64,000 bases of DNA from Himantopus leucocephalus (lineage: Eukaryota > Chordata > Aves > Charadriiformes > Recurvirostridae), in the NCBI GenBank assembly GCA_003993805.1, contig RSEF01000012.1, positions 6,292,679-6,356,678 of the forward strand, given 5' to 3'. A model generated the notes under the pieces. It did not search any database and was not told the origin of the DNA. It saw only the letters and a list, made by a program, of their open reading frames with translations. The number at the start of each line of letters is the position of its first letter. The stretch's first letter is position 1. A program made the position numbers and the translations under genes. Shown here one piece after another: positions 48,944 through 62,678 of the stretch.

Positions 48944-51900
48944 AGAACACCTCAGGAAGACTGTTGATTCATTATTTGTCTAACAATAACTCGAATTTCC
49001 ATTAAATTGGTTTTTGTGTCTGCCTGTCTGTGAATCTGAACTGCAGTTATGCCAAAGACCATTTCATTCAGTGCCCTCACCTTTTACAGAGCAGTTTAAT
49101 AGTGATTCCTCACAGTATCTATTCTTCTGTCTATTCCTCACAATAGTGACTGTTCAATTCACTTTTCAAAATTTCTTCAGTCAGACTATTATTCAAGCAT
49201 CAAACTCACTAGCAGAATAACTGGTGCATACCGTATTAACAGTTTGATGCTGCAATCATAAGCATCTAAAACTTTTGCGGAGTTCGAGACATTTTATAGA
49301 TCCTTGCTAAATTGCTACAGAGATCCTGTTATTACTTAGCAATGGAACATGCATGCAGTAATTTAACATCCCTCCGAAGCGTGTGGGGTTTTGTTTGCCT
49401 TCTTTTTAATTTGACACATCTTTACTCATCCCAATTAAAATAAGAACAAATCATTCATTCAAGGGAGGTCAAATACAAACACCTCAAACTGTTGACGTTT
49501 AGGTAGGTAAACAAGTGAGGCTAAAGGAACAGGACTTTCCAAAAAAAGCTGGAAATCCCAAGTTCTCGCATGTCTGTGGTGCGTTTACATAGCCAGACTT
49601 CAGGCATCTTCTACCAAATCCTGAAGCATAATTCTGTGGAATTATATTTACAGTGTTTATTATCAGTGTGTTATTAAGCGTCTAATTTTTACCCTCCAAA
49701 TTTCATATTAACATTTATATTAATCACAAATTGTTACTAATTATACAGATTAATATATAAATTATATAATATCATTTACTACTATAGTATAAATTAGTAC
49801 CAATTATATAAAGTAGTATTTATCTCCATATGCCATTGACATCAGGTTGCTGCCCCCAGACGGATGATTCAGGAAGTAATTGTTTAAGACTTGCTATTTC
49901 GGTTCTGCCAATGGTTAAATTAAGTCTCACAAGTTAACAATTATGGTTAGAACGCAGACCTATTTGCCTCCTACCTCTGGCAGTTTTTACGTCCTCTTTA
50001 ATAGTCCCATTAGTGCACTTGAGTCCCCTTCCTATTCCCCTTCCTCTAAAGTTACTGTTGTTTTATCAACAGAGAGCAGGGAACAAAAGATACTTTCTGA
50101 TTAACTGAATACATACAGACATAAAGAACGCACGTCATCGGAAGCAGAGATACTCCACAGAAGGGTACTCCAGGAACGTTTGCCAGCAGCTCAGCAGACG
50201 CTTCAAAAATGGGAAATGCAAGCTCACCCAGTCAAACTAAGATGGCAAGTCTTCAACTACACACCCTCCGCTTGCTTGGTACACAACATCCATCCTCCGC
50301 ACGAAGACAGAGCAGCTCCAAATGCGGTGCCAAACCTGGAAGTGTCGGCGGTGGCTCTGTTTCAACTGACTGATGATACCTGCAGGATGCCTCCTGCGAG
50401 AGCTCCCTTGGTTTAGCAAGAGAAGGGTAGGCAAAGAACCAGGAACAACCACTCAGTTGAGAATCCAAAGGCTGAAGGTGTGCGCAGGATCCTGGAGGAT
50501 CCAGATAAACTGCAGAACTTGTTTACTCCTCCCTAGCCTTACACATTCAAGCTGGCTAAAACTGGTATTTGCAGTATCTGAGAGCTCAGCCTCAAGGGAA
50601 GAAGGTTCTTCTCTTCTCTGTTTAAGATACAGTGCAATGGCAATAAGAGTGCAATTGAATAAACCCTTTCAAAAACAACAAGTTCTCCTTATAGCTTGTA
50701 TACAATACGTACACTGAGAAGTTAAAAAAAACAGGGCAGGAGCTAAGAGTTAGTTCAATATTAACACTGAATGGATGTTATCTTGCTTCTCACATGGCAG
50801 TGTCGCTGAGTTTCAGTTACCAATGTCACTTCTGTTGACACATTTCTTAAAGATGGACAAGGTCAGCTAAAGGGTTACGGAAACAGAGTCAGTGGAGAAG
50901 TTGGATGAGAATAACTATAAGGAAATTAAGTTTCCCCTACAAAACCCAACTGCTCTTACACTGTCGAGCAGCAGCATTTGCTAAAGAGTAGCTATTTGGA
51001 AAATAAAGCTTGGAATTCCAAGAGTGAACAACGTCTGCTGCTCTTCAGCAAGAGACTAGTACATAAACCACAGCTTCAACAGGTAATTTAAAGCCATAAA
51101 GAAATTGGTTAAGTTCTAAAAAGAAGTTGAAATTTTGAAAGTCAAAGGAGAGAAATCTATCCATTTGTAAACAGCCAACACTCAAGATTTGGAAGCTTAC
51201 AGGAGGAAGACTAAATAACATAGCAAGTTGACCAACATCCTCCAACGGGAGACATGGCCCGAAGTGGTCCTTATAAAGCTCCTCCATGGCAGGTTTAAAA
51301 GCCACACGTGCACAAATGTTGCATATTTAATTTAACAATCACTTGCTTTTTACTCAGGATCAATGGTCCATCTCTCCACATGCTACACAGACATTTCCCT
51401 GCATGCCTTTATTCCCGCAGCCACCTACAGCGCTTAACCAGTTCCTACAAGTTAAATACCCTCTTTAAAAGAATGGGAAGAACACTGTAAGCCTTTTCAC
51501 GGTACCATCAGTGCGTGAAGTGTATTACTCCTTTTTAAGAACAGACACAATGAATTTCAACCACCAAGTGGGGCTGAAAAATAGAAGTATCCTTTAACCT
51601 TGCTGTGTTTTAAGTCATGGACCTTTCCAGCTTCAGACGGGTAGAAAGTGCAATAGCAACCACTTCTGTTTGCAACAGCTCTCAAGTAAGAAAATGAAAA
51701 CTTCAAGGAAGCAGAGAACAATGCACAAAGACGACAGAAATACAAGGCCTTACGAAAACCAACCAGAAAAACGCCGTGACTATAACAGAAGGTTTTATTG
51801 GATTAAATTCAACACAAAAATAAGATTGTGGGCTTAACATATGTATCCATTTATGTTAAGCCAGAAGAGAATTCCTCTTCCATTCCTGTCACTTTTGACA

Positions 51901-54690
51901 GCACAGAGGAGAGACTCGATTCACTTGGTGCTAAAGATGAGATGTGCCAGTACATGAAGGGCTTTAAACTAAAATTTAGTTGATTTTAGGTGATACCACG
52001 CACAGTAGTTCTGAGCGACACTTAAAGAAGTTTTGCAGGAACAATCCTTAAAGACTGATTTTTATTATTAGAATTTTTGCTTCCTCATAGATCTCAAGAG
52101 TCAAAATAAGCATGGAAAAACCCTGTCCATGTCTAAAAGATGTTTCAGAACAGACACTTTGTGTAATAGAAGCCTTTTATTTTTTCTCCGTAGTCACTCT
52201 ATCCATCAAATACATAACTGAAAGAGCAGCTCAAGTTTGCAGTGACTTAGAGCAACTCTTTCTTCCAGCAGACATGGGGGTGTTTTAATAGCACCCGTCT
52301 CAAGTCACTAGCTACTCCAAACCCCATTGACTGAAAATACATGCTCAGGAGTAGTTCCTTCTCCATCATGGTGTTCCTGTTTGCTCACTGCTAGCAGCTG
52401 TAAAAGGATCAGCTCCGGAGTAATTAGGTTCTTAACCAGCACAGAAAGAACAAGGACTTTCCAACCCACTAACAGTAACGTTTGTTTTATTTTTAAATGT
52501 GTAGCCAACGCATACTTTCACACCATTACTGAGAAGGATAGCGGCTGAACCATTACAAACTTCATTTCTACAGACCAGGACGTTATAAATTACATCTAGA
52601 CGGGAATATCCAATTTCACTCTGCCCATGAGGTTAACTGTGCTTCCTGTAAATACCAAATGTGCTTTACATGCTCTTAACACCTCTGCTCTTCATCATGT
52701 TACTAAAAGCAGTCTTAGATAGCAATTCCACTTCTTCTAGTCTGACAAGTAAGAATCGGTCCTTCAAGCCAGCAAAGCCGCAGTATTCAGACTGCGGCTG
52801 GATGTTTGTAGCGTTGATAATGCAGTTAACTCAATTTGTTTCTCCAGTTTATTCCTCTACAGCTTTTTTAAGTAAAAGACAGAACTCTACTAGTTAATCC
52901 NAAACCATAAACAACATCTGGATAAGAAAAAGTGCCTACCTATGCAAACCACTTACACGCCATTACTACTCTTCTGGCAAAAGCACCAAGTGTAACGCTG
53001 CTCAAAAAGAGCTCAAGTTTGTATTTCTACAGATAATCATCACCAGAAGAAGTACTGCTGAAAAGTTATGATAGTGTCAAATAAAGCGCAGTTAGTCCTG
53101 CTTTATCACTTTGGGATAAGAGGCGAAGGAGTCAACAAGCTGCATTTGAGAGAGGTAATAGCCTTTCCCACGATGTGCCAGGAAGCCCAGACCTGGAACA
53201 GCCTGCTCGGCTCCAGAAGCGACCGAACTTCACCTAATCGATACCAAAGATCGCTAATGACCAGCTACACAAAAGCCATTATCACAAATGCTGATGTGCA
53301 AGAGAAGGATTGCAGGGAAAAAAAAAAAAGATGAATTCAAGCTATTCATAACCATCCACATGATGAAATATTAGGACCTAACTGTCTCTCAAATGCAACC
53401 TTGGAAGCCTGGGAAAAAGAGTATTTAGAAGCAGAAGAATATCTGGCAGTATTTCATTTCAATATAATCAGATTTAAAACATCATTTGCCGTGCATTATG
53501 CTGTAACACCGCTGCAGAAATTCCACCTATTCAAAGCGCACAGTGGCATTGTGCTCTATTGTTTAGCCAGTTCTCTGAAAGACCCCACAGAGAAGGCAGC
53601 ACAGATTAATTTTCATACGCCCTCCCTTCGGAATACATGATTCACTAGAGGAAGAAGCGTTTTTTCTTTTGATGGCTTGCAAGCTATTTTTAGAGGTTTG
53701 AAGTTAATCCAGCTCTGAGCTGCTCTAGCAGCGATATATCCTCTCAGCCTCGGCACAGGCATTCTGGCCAGGCTGCCGTAGCAAAAATTCTACCTCGGCA
53801 TTAAGAAAATCAAGCTAACATATTTAACAAATGAGACGGTTTAACTGCTTCTGTTCCTACCCAGGTATTAATGTGGACAAGCGCCCACTCACCGGGAGCA
53901 TCCTGCTCTCCCCAGGAAAGAGCTTTCAAATCAAGGTGGATACCTTACGCATGGCAAGTCTTGCCATTTTTCTCACCTAAATTCCCCTCCCTCAATAAAA
54001 AGCACTGGTTAAGAGCCCTGCCTGCTTCAGTTTGACCCTGATATTTACACACCAAACAAAACTATCTGGACAAGTAGTATAAGGGGTTAGCTGAAGGCAC
54101 AAAGACAGCTTGCACTGCTAAAGACACAGGCAAGCCTTTCAAAAAAAGAATCTGGTAAGAGGAATGGATTGTTTCATGCCTCATCTACAGAGCACTCGCA
54201 AAATGAGCTGGCACCAGCTGGCAAGCGAGGACTCCTCAAAGAGGGGATGAAGCAACTCAAGCATCCCTGTGTTTTTAAGGAGAATGAAGATACAAGAGTA
54301 CATGCTTCAACAGATAGCCTCAAGTACCACGTAAAAAGGCAGGATTTTTAGAACTGGATTTTTAAGTAAAAGCCTGTTCTGAGACAGCCGGTTCACTGGC
54401 ATATTGTGTTCTGCTCATCCCGTGAGCACACGAGGAAAGGCACGAGGGAGAGGGAAGGGGAACCCTGAGTAAGTGTCTAAACTTAAGTTAAAACAGGATG
54501 CTAAAACACTCTCTTTTTTGTGCCAAACAAGTATACACATATGATTTTCCATGAGTTTCACAACTGTAATCCTACATGCATTTCACTTCTGTGAGAGATG
54601 AGCTCAGGGATTGTTGCACTTCAGCCATTTTGTATGTCAACGACACAAGCAGGGCTAGTATTTTAGAAAAACAACTTCTTAAAAGGAGAA
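48944..54690. other. Non-coding stretch with AT-rich block, no confirmed gene
   Basis: No supported gene. It contains the AT-rich block at 49636-49825 and an isolated N at 52901 without duplicated flanks. The minus-strand frame at 51045-51305 has a possible GTAAGC donor after LAMLFSLPP but no acceptable acceptor. Frames at 50180-50717 on both strands overlap each other and are uninformative. Confidence 0.6.
49636..49825. other. Very AT-rich block
   Basis: Nearly 190 bases dominated by A and T, with repeated ATTATAT, TTAATATA and AAATTAGTA-like words. It is not a clean microsatellite. It could be a degraded simple repeat or DNA that opens easily, but the sequence alone cannot decide. Confidence 0.6.
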
Positions 54691-54910
54691 AAATGTGAAT
54701 CAAGTCTGTGATAGGCTAACCGGTCGTGAAAGAATGTGCGCCCTAAAGTACCAAACCAATGGGAAAAGGGGACAGGGGTCTGGTCAGTCGGGGGAGTGTA
54801 TAAATACCTGAAGTTTTGTAACTAAGTGTGCTCTTTTTGAGATGCACCCAACTCAGCTGACTCGTTTATTTTGGTTTTGAATATATTTTTATCTTTGCTT
54901 CGAAGACTTT
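54691..54910 (+). promoter_or_regulatory. CCAAT + TATA promoter-like module, possible LTR
   Basis: A CCAAT box (54756-54760) is followed 39 bases later by a canonical TATAAATA (54799-54806). Between them lies a G-rich stretch (GGGAAAAGGGGACAGGGG). The spacing and order are those of a polymerase II core promoter, with a predicted start near 54830. The layout resembles the U3/R part of an avian endogenous retroviral LTR. I cannot define LTR ends, target-site duplications or any internal retroviral region, and no gag, pol or env-like frame lies nearby. An orphan promoter or coincidence are alternatives. Confidence 0.35.
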
Positions 54911-55365
54911 GTCCTCTCTACATTTTTTTATCCGTGAGCAAGTGTTTCGCACAACTTTCTACTTCAGAAGAAAACACAGACCTTTTGGAAGTACCACTGA
55001 AGAAGAACGGCTCTAACTTTGCACATCATTCAAGACACAGACATTATGCTTAGATACAGCTGTCCTTACCCATTCCAGGACATCAAAACTGAGAACTCCC
55101 AGGTGTGCAAAACCCATCCACGAGCCCTTGCTTATAAATCCAACCGATTAGTCAAAACTGGCAGGAAGCTGCAGGTTTAGATCCACGTGCTGAAGAGGTA
55201 GCGATGCTGCCCACCTCCTCCCACCGCTCAGAAGCGGCACCTTAATAAGGAGCTGGTAGGGATTGTTCCAAAGAGCTGGTGTTCCCACAAGTGCTGGGCA
55301 AGCACTACGTGCACCTTGCGGACGGGGGCCTCCTCAGCCACCCAGTCCCAGCAAACGGGGGAGAG

Positions 55366-55375
55366 NNNNNNNNNN
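55366..55375. other. Assembly gap of ten N
   Basis: The only multi-base N run in the window. It is flanked by GC-rich GGGGGAGAG and GAGACTC, with no duplicated flank of useful length. Ten N is probably a placeholder length. Confidence 0.95.
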
Positions 55376-56794
55376 GAGACTCTGACACGAGTTTACCACT
55401 AAGGGTATACTTGCTATACCAGCTGGCCAGAAAATAAAAGCACTTCTAGGCAAGCTGACCCCCTCCCTCCCGAAATTCAGGAAGCTTTTCAACACCCTCA
55501 GCTTTCACTGAGGCCGATACAAAACCAGAAACATCTGCAGCCCTCAGAACCTGTAAAGGTTGGGAGCCTCCTCCCTAAATAACCGTAGACAGACAATCTG
55601 ATCTTCAGATCCTCTTCTTGAAACACGCTTTTGAGTATTGACAACAGGAACACAGCAGTAATTTCTGACTTTGAATTAAAAATATCAGTCAATGTTTCCT
55701 AAGCAAGATGAGACATTTAGTCACAAACACCTTTAAATTGCTTTTCACGTAGTATTTGTGGTTAGGTTCTCCAAATTCCTTTTCTGGAAGGAGGGAGGAG
55801 AGGAAAGAGGGGGAAGTCTTCTATTTTCTAGGTTGACTGTTCTGGAAGGATTTTCTTTCCTTTCTTACATAAAGAACAAGTTTTTCATTAATGCCAAAGA
55901 TCCAACACCAGATGGTTTCAGTAAAAAGCACTAGCGCTATAACTAGGTTTTCTACACCTCCTTTCATGAAATTTCAATTTCCCCCAACACTCTTGACATG
56001 TGAATGGCAAAACTCCATCTGAAACTGTGTCAAAGACCCTACTAGCTACATTCACACGCATTCATGATTTAATCCCTTATCACCCGAGGCCTGGATCTCC
56101 ATGACACCCTCTTAAAAACGGTGGTAAAGAGCATCCAGCACAGAAAGCAGAAAGTCCAATAAGCCTGCTGTCAGATGCCATTCTTGGCTCCTCAGTAATC
56201 CACTTCTGTTGGCAGCTCAAGCAATGAACAAAATACAGAGTCAACAATTTTAATAAATATACCGTTGCTTTGTCAGCAATACAAGCTACTGANTTTTGGT
56301 CGATCCATTTCCTTAATTATAAACAAAAGATCAGACAGCAATTCATTTTGCTTTGGAACTAGAGCTTTGTTTTGGTTTTTATTTTTTTATTTTTTAATTA
56401 TGAAGTCCAAGTAACAGCACATTTCTTACTATGCCTTTTCCTACCACAATGCCATGATTTCTTCTGCCCTTTTCTAGTGCAGTGCTAGGATTTCTTCTTT
56501 AGCATAACCTAGTTGTGAATTTTCGCTAAGTTCATCATGTGCATAGTGTTGAATAGCAGCGAGATACTTCTGAACTCGGCCATTGTTCCATGGTTACCCA
56601 CAACTGCAAGTAGCTTTGACTTCAAGAAGGTCTGCCCACTGGTTATTTTATTTCTTACCAGATTTAAAAATTAAAAAAAAAAAGAAAAACCTCAAGAAAA
56701 CCCAATTCTAAGAACACATACTAGAATGCCAGTGTACCTGAAATCATTATAAGTATCAGTTGTAGAAATGTGTTCACCAAAGCAGCAGTGAAAG

Positions 56795-56841
56795 AAGCTG
56801 CCTCCAACTTTAAAAACTTTAAAGCTGCCTCCAACTTTAAA
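56795..56841. repeat. 27-bp period tandem duplication
   Basis: AAGCTGCCTCCAACTTTAAA occurs at 56795-56814 and again at 56822-56841. No N is nearby, so it is probably a genuine local duplication. Confidence 0.85.
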
Positions 56842-57544
56842 GTCCAAAACCAGAAGAAAATCCAACTTGAAAAAGAGGATTTGGCTACTATACAGGAGGA
56901 CCATTTAAGGGCTTTCTAAGGTGAAACTGTAGTTGGATGTTTCGTGTGTTAGTAACATAACCGCTGTAAAAAACCTAAGGTACGACAGATGGCTTAGTCA
57001 AATACACTGTAGATACTACATTAAAAGATTATTTTTTTTAATAAAATCTCGGCATAAAATCTCACTGGGCTTCATTTTCAGCGCCTCCAGTTATAAGTGG
57101 CGCTTACTCTTCCTTGTAAAGCCCTCAAAAGTGTATTTTCAAGGAGGGAAAGTGACTGCAATTTCAAATAGCAGGCGGGGAAGTCTGTCTCTCCCCACCC
57201 CCTATAGCTGCTGTACTCGGCAGCAGCTACGCGATTGCCGCTTATCAAGCCGGGCTACATTTCATAGCACACGAAGGCAGAAGAGAAATTACTTTCTCTT
57301 CTGCATAGTGAGGAACGCCAAGAATAAGAATAATGATGCATTCCAGGCTCATTCTAAGGTGCAGCGAAAAGACTAAGACTCCTTTCTCGGCACCTTCTCA
57401 GCCACCCAACAGTTTCCTTGAACCAGCCTCTTCCTCAGCAAGCGGACAGGTCAATCAGCAGTAAGTGGGCACAGTGAGAAGACGGAAAAAAGCAATGCTC
57501 TCTGGAAACAGGGAGGAGGGAGAGGGGTTTTAACACAGACGTAC

Positions 57545-57616
57545 CTTATTTTTGCCTTCAGTCCTATCTGTGCTCTATTTAGAACTCGCTCCAGCTGTGC
57601 TACAACCACAGCATAC
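57545..57616 (-). other. Candidate 72-nt exon, minus strand
   Basis: On the minus strand a long pyrimidine tract (CCTTTTGTCCTTCCTCAT) leads to an acceptor CCAACAAG. Then come 72 bases followed by a GTACGT donor. The length is a multiple of three. The open frame reads YAVVVAQLERVLNRAQIGLK then AKI, an amphipathic, helix-like peptide. Two alternative acceptors lie just inside. I do not recognise the sequence. It is one of the better-looking candidates, but it has no confirmed partner exon. Confidence 0.2.
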
Positions 57617-57726
57617 CTTGTTGGATGAGGAAGGACAAAAGGGTATCAGTGACTGTTTTGCCATGTTTGGCTGACTACGGTAAAATAAAGCACAAGTTGG
57701 GAAATCCACGAGAATCAGAAAGAGAT

Positions 57727-57777
57727 ATTTTGGTGTGGATTTTTGTGTGTTTTGGGCTTTTTTTTGTTTTGTTTTTA
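57727..57777. repeat. G/T-rich tract
   Basis: T runs broken by G, including GTGTGTTTTGGG. Simple sequence. Confidence 0.8.
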
Positions 57778-58759
57778 AATAAAATCTAGCAGGTAAATGG
57801 AAAGGAAGTTTTCTAAAGTGGAAGTCATTGTCCACATTACTTTTATGGAGGGAAACACGATTTATTTTTTTTTCTTGCTGTCAAAGCAAGTTAGCAAGCA
57901 GGGCTAGGTTTTTTGGTCTGCTTTCTTACTGCAATGATGTATTAATTCAGCTCAAAGTCTACCTTATGAAGAATGACATTGTCAACAGTGCAGAAGATAA
58001 CCCAGCCACCTCAGTAACAGCCCTTTTCCCAGAGCTACTAACAGAGCAAATCCAAAAGCAACTACCGTCCACAGAAATAATATCATTAATAGTTAATAAA
58101 TTTGTGCTCTGTAGCTACCTTTTGATGCTTATAATCCTGTTTTACCACGAGGAAGTCTTCAACACTGACTTCACTGCTTGACAGCAGATTACTGGTCACA
58201 CCCAAATAAAAAAATATCTGCAGCTCTGTGGGTAGTACAACATCAAAGAATTAGGTATTGCTGTTAAGTTTGAAAATAAATCCAGACAACTCACATCCAC
58301 GTGAAGGAAGTGAGAAGAAACAAGCCCATGTAAAATTGTCACGCGTAGCCAAGATAACAGATGGACCCCAAATATAAACCCGCAGGAGTTTTGGGAAGCT
58401 AAGCAAATGCAGAAAGTTAAATTTGGGAGGGGATATCTGCAGTGCTTTGAGAAGAGCGAAGCAGAGTAAGCACAGAAGGAAGCTTCCTAGAAGCACCGCT
58501 CTCCAACTACAACAGCACATGGAAAGGAAATTCTCCTCTGGAATGAGGAAACCTGCTTCCGAAGAGCACCAGCATGTACAGAAAGAGCCTTCGCCATTCA
58601 AATACAAAGAGAGAGTGACCAGTAGAAAAAAAAAAAGCAGAACAAAAATAAAGCCACTTGCTGTCTAAATACAGCAGTCACAGGAGAGATCATAAATTAA
58701 GCTGATAAGTAATTTAATCTTCTACTTGCACTGTTTGGGGACATGATACTTTGAGACAG

Positions 58760-58817
58760 GGTGGGTTTTTTTTGTTTGGGTGGGGTTTTTGTTGTTTTTC
58801 GTGGTTTGGGTTTTTTT
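58760..58817. repeat. G/T-rich low-complexity tract
   Basis: Repeated GGGTTTTTT and GTTTGGG runs. Same type as the tracts at 18.6, 22.9 and 23.3 kb. Confidence 0.85.
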
Positions 58818-61800
58818 AACCACACAGAGGAATATCAGGACATACTTCTGCTCCACATACACATGCCAAGGATGTTCAATTGCTACCTAAGCAGGTACCT
58901 AACCCCTCCCCCTTGTCAAAATACAGATACATATGTGGCAGGAGATCAGCACCACCAAAGCCATCTTGCTTGCCCACTCCATCCCACTCCTACAAGAATA
59001 AGAAAATTAACAATAAACCAAATTATAGGACTTGATTAGCAGTCAAATGTTTACTAGAACTGCATCAGTCGTACAGAAGACCCTCCTCACCAGCACACTG
59101 AAGAACAGCCTCCGTAGGAGACCTAGGAAAGCTCAAGCAGCGAACTCCAAAACAGAGCCCGTGCTAACCAGGAAAGGGAGACATTTTTCTTACAGTCACC
59201 AAGACAACAAGCGGGCACCCACTAAGTCCTCAAGTATAAGCCATCTTGCCTGACACGCAGGGGGAATTCATGTGCTTCATACGGACTGAATCCACGCCTG
59301 GGATGTCAGGTAAAGACAGTGCTAGACAATGTGATAAAACACAGCTATCTCCAGAAGCCCCAACCTCTATTTAGCTTCCCTTTGCTGCCACTCAAGTAGT
59401 ATAAGAACAAAACACACATGCATTTGGAGTTGCTATCCCTTAGCTTGCACACTTGAGTAAGGCAACAAGAGCTATTTATTTTATTCAAGTCAGTGAAACT
59501 CCTCAATGCTGCATCTACTTTGATACTCCCGTACCCGGATCAGAATGTCTATCAAAGGTACATCAGAGTGCTTCCTCTAGTTTTAATCCTCTTTTTTGAG
59601 TTTCAAACCCACTCCCAAAGCCTCCCTGCCCACCTGCCGTGTGCTAACCAGGGTCTCAGCCCACGCCAACAAGAGGTCATCCTGCTGCCAGATCTCCCAG
59701 TTTGAGAAGATGCTGGTTTTTAGTTACACTTAGTCTGGACTAGGAGCCAGGACCTCTGACATTAAGCATGTCCTTGCAAAGACACTTAAGCTCAATTCAC
59801 TCATCTGTGTCCAGAAAATAACAGCAGAATTTATCAGCTGGAAAAAAAGATCTTCAATTCAAAGAACTATTATCATCTAGGAGGTCTCAAACTGCAAAGC
59901 TGCAGCTAATGTGTTCCACCATTCTTCACTCCCTACATTTTCTCAGGTGTATTGGGGAGAGCAATAGTACCTCTGAAAGTTCTATTAGATACAAACTAGC
60001 CAAGAGAGAACAACTTATCTCTTTTGACAGCATCACAAGCTTCACAATCCTCACGGCACTGCGGTTTATTTTGGCTATTATCACCGCATCCCAGGCACTA
60101 CTTCTTACTACAACTCAGCGTTCTATTTCAACCGAGTCAGACTGCTAATTAGAGAGTGAAGTTTTTTCCATCTCCCAGGAATCTACCTAATATGCGGAGA
60201 TCAAGCTACCCTACATTGTCATTACTCCGTGGAAACGGAAGCAACCTGCCGAAGTTAAAGCAAAACAGAAATCTTTGCTGCTGATAAAGAATTAAAAATC
60301 AACTAAAATCACTATCTGGTAAGTTGGCAGAAAGCCACAGGCAGCACACTTGAGTCTTTTCTGTTACTCGCCCTTTCTTAAAAAAAAGAAAGGATTTTAA
60401 GTGGAGAAGATAACATAATATATTGGACATCAATTATTAAGACAGACTTCTTGAAAGAATCCCATTATTTGGAAAATGAGCAGATCTGTAATAGTCAAGG
60501 GATGACTACAAGCAATCATTTCTGCCCGAGTGAGAATTTTGCCCAGTTAACTCTCCACCAATAGATACGTCCCTTCAGCTGAGCACAAGCAGTAAAGTGA
60601 AAATCCTGTGCTTAGTTGAGCAGGTGACATAGATTTGAGATATTTTGTTGGCATTTCAGCTACCAAGGAGCATGACGACTTACAAATTGGCTATTTGTCT
60701 CTAAATGGTCTTTTTAGTTCCTTTCATGAAACAGTTTTAAAAGGAAAGCCACTAGGTTTCATATTTTGCACCAGATCTATCAAGACAGGAGTGAACCATT
60801 CCTTAAAGTTTTCTGGATTCTGAATTAAATGATAAACCAAACAATCCAGAAGGATATTTCTAGGGCTTGGTTCAAAACGTATTTTGTGTTAAGGTGGTTA
60901 CAGTTGGCAACTCTTCCTCAGAGGAGACCAGAGAGCCTGCCCTGCAGTTGGCCAGTCTCCTACAGATCCTAAATTCACCCCCAAAATTACAAAGCATATC
61001 ACACCAGTTTTACTTAAGATTTATTATTAGAATAGCAGGCTGCTAAACAGTCACTTCTACACAATGTATTCATTTAGCCAGAATACAAGAGCATATATTA
61101 ACGTAACCCATGAAGACTGACAAAATTATAAACCTGGACAACATTAAACAAAGCTACAGCAACCTTTGTCAAAGTCTCTTATCTTTATAAAGTTAATTAA
61201 ATGTGTTGGGAATATCAAGGTTCATTACATAGTTTATCACAAGCAAAGTATATTCTCAATTCAATAACATTATCTAAAAGGCACTCTTCATCTAGTTCAC
61301 AGAGGTTTAATAATTTCCTTCACTCACAGCAAGATGACTCATGGAACAGCTTAAGAGGGTCATGCCATGCCACATTTACAAAAAAATCACTTCTGATCAT
61401 TTCTTAAAAAACTGGGAAGCACCTACTTTTTAAAGATGTTCACGTAGCAAAAAGTTGCTTAAAACAATGACAGCCTCACAGGAGTAAAGATATGAGACTT
61501 AGACTGTGCGCTACTCACACCGACAAACCAAATTGGTACCTGATTTACCAGCAGTTTTCCTTACTCTAAAGCAAAATACTCAGCCAAGTTTCTAATACTG
61601 CATAGCCCTTAGAGCTAAAGAAGGTCAAAGAAATAATATGTTTTTCATGAGCAACTAGAGGTGAAGATCGTGGCTTATGTCAGCAAGTTCTGGTGATATA
61701 TCACGTTACAGGATAAGTAAAGCTCAGTGCGAGAAAGCGCTTTCCTGAAGAAAAGTTATGTAACCCTGCAATGTGTTTAAAAAAAATTGTAATTTCTTGC

Positions 61801-62640
61801 TTTCAGCTGGAGCAGGCAAGAGGACAGACAACCCTCAATCTCCTGGTTAGGAGCTACTCTTCCTGGACACCTTTGGATAAGGGTCAGATTGCTGTAGGAA
61901 GTCATAAGATGGTTGAAAAAATGCAGGTGGGGAAAGTCACTACTCAGCACATAAAACCCCAGGAGATGAAAGCCTGATACCAATTTTTGAGCACCAATAT
62001 CAGCCCCAGTTTCTCAGTGATAAGTTCTGAGACAGACAAATTTATACCATCTTAAAGTTGTCACTATATTGAGAAAGAGAGCAGACTGGGTGGGGAAAAA
62101 AAGACACGACACTTTTTTCCCCGGCTTTTATAAGGATTCTTGGTTTCCTTTAAGGTGTGAGGTCCAACTCAAGCACTGAAGACACTTACCTGTCATTCAG
62201 CCTCTTAGACAGTCACTGCCTCGATCAGACTTCAACACAACAAATCCAACTACGAAAACTATGTGTTCACACACATTTAGACTGCTGACTTCATATATAC
62301 AATCTAAGTTTCAGCTCTCAGAGGGCAGTATTTCTGCCCTAGGCACGTGGATAGGTCAAAGGGGAAAATGCAGAGTCCTGTGGGACTTCATTGTACAGTA
62401 CAGTTTATAATTACGGATTGTTTCATGTTAGCATGAGATTTCATCTCTTACCCAAGTTAATATTAGACAGATGATTGTGCTGCTTGAACACTTGTGCATA
62501 ACCAAAACCCCCTTTAATCATACTGCTCTGAAGAGATTTCAGCGTGGGAATCACCTTTTTAGGATTAAAAGGAACCTGTGCTGCTTACCAGACAATCCAG
62601 ACTCAAGTCCAATGATTCCTTTTTTTAAGCAGTAAAGACT

Positions 62641-62678
62641 GGGAAACCTACAGGGCGTAGGGAAAACCTACAGGGCGT
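62641..62678. repeat. 20-bp tandem duplication
   Basis: GGGAAACCTACAGGGCGT is followed at a period of about 20 bases by GGGAAAACCTACAGGGCGT. No N lies between them. Confidence 0.85.

Noticed and set aside
51045..51305. Minus-strand frame with a protein-like start and a GTAAGC donor
   Set aside because: No acceptable splice acceptor and no in-frame ATG at its start.
56933..57376. 147-codon plus-strand frame
   Set aside because: No recognisable family and biased basic composition. Nothing supports translation.
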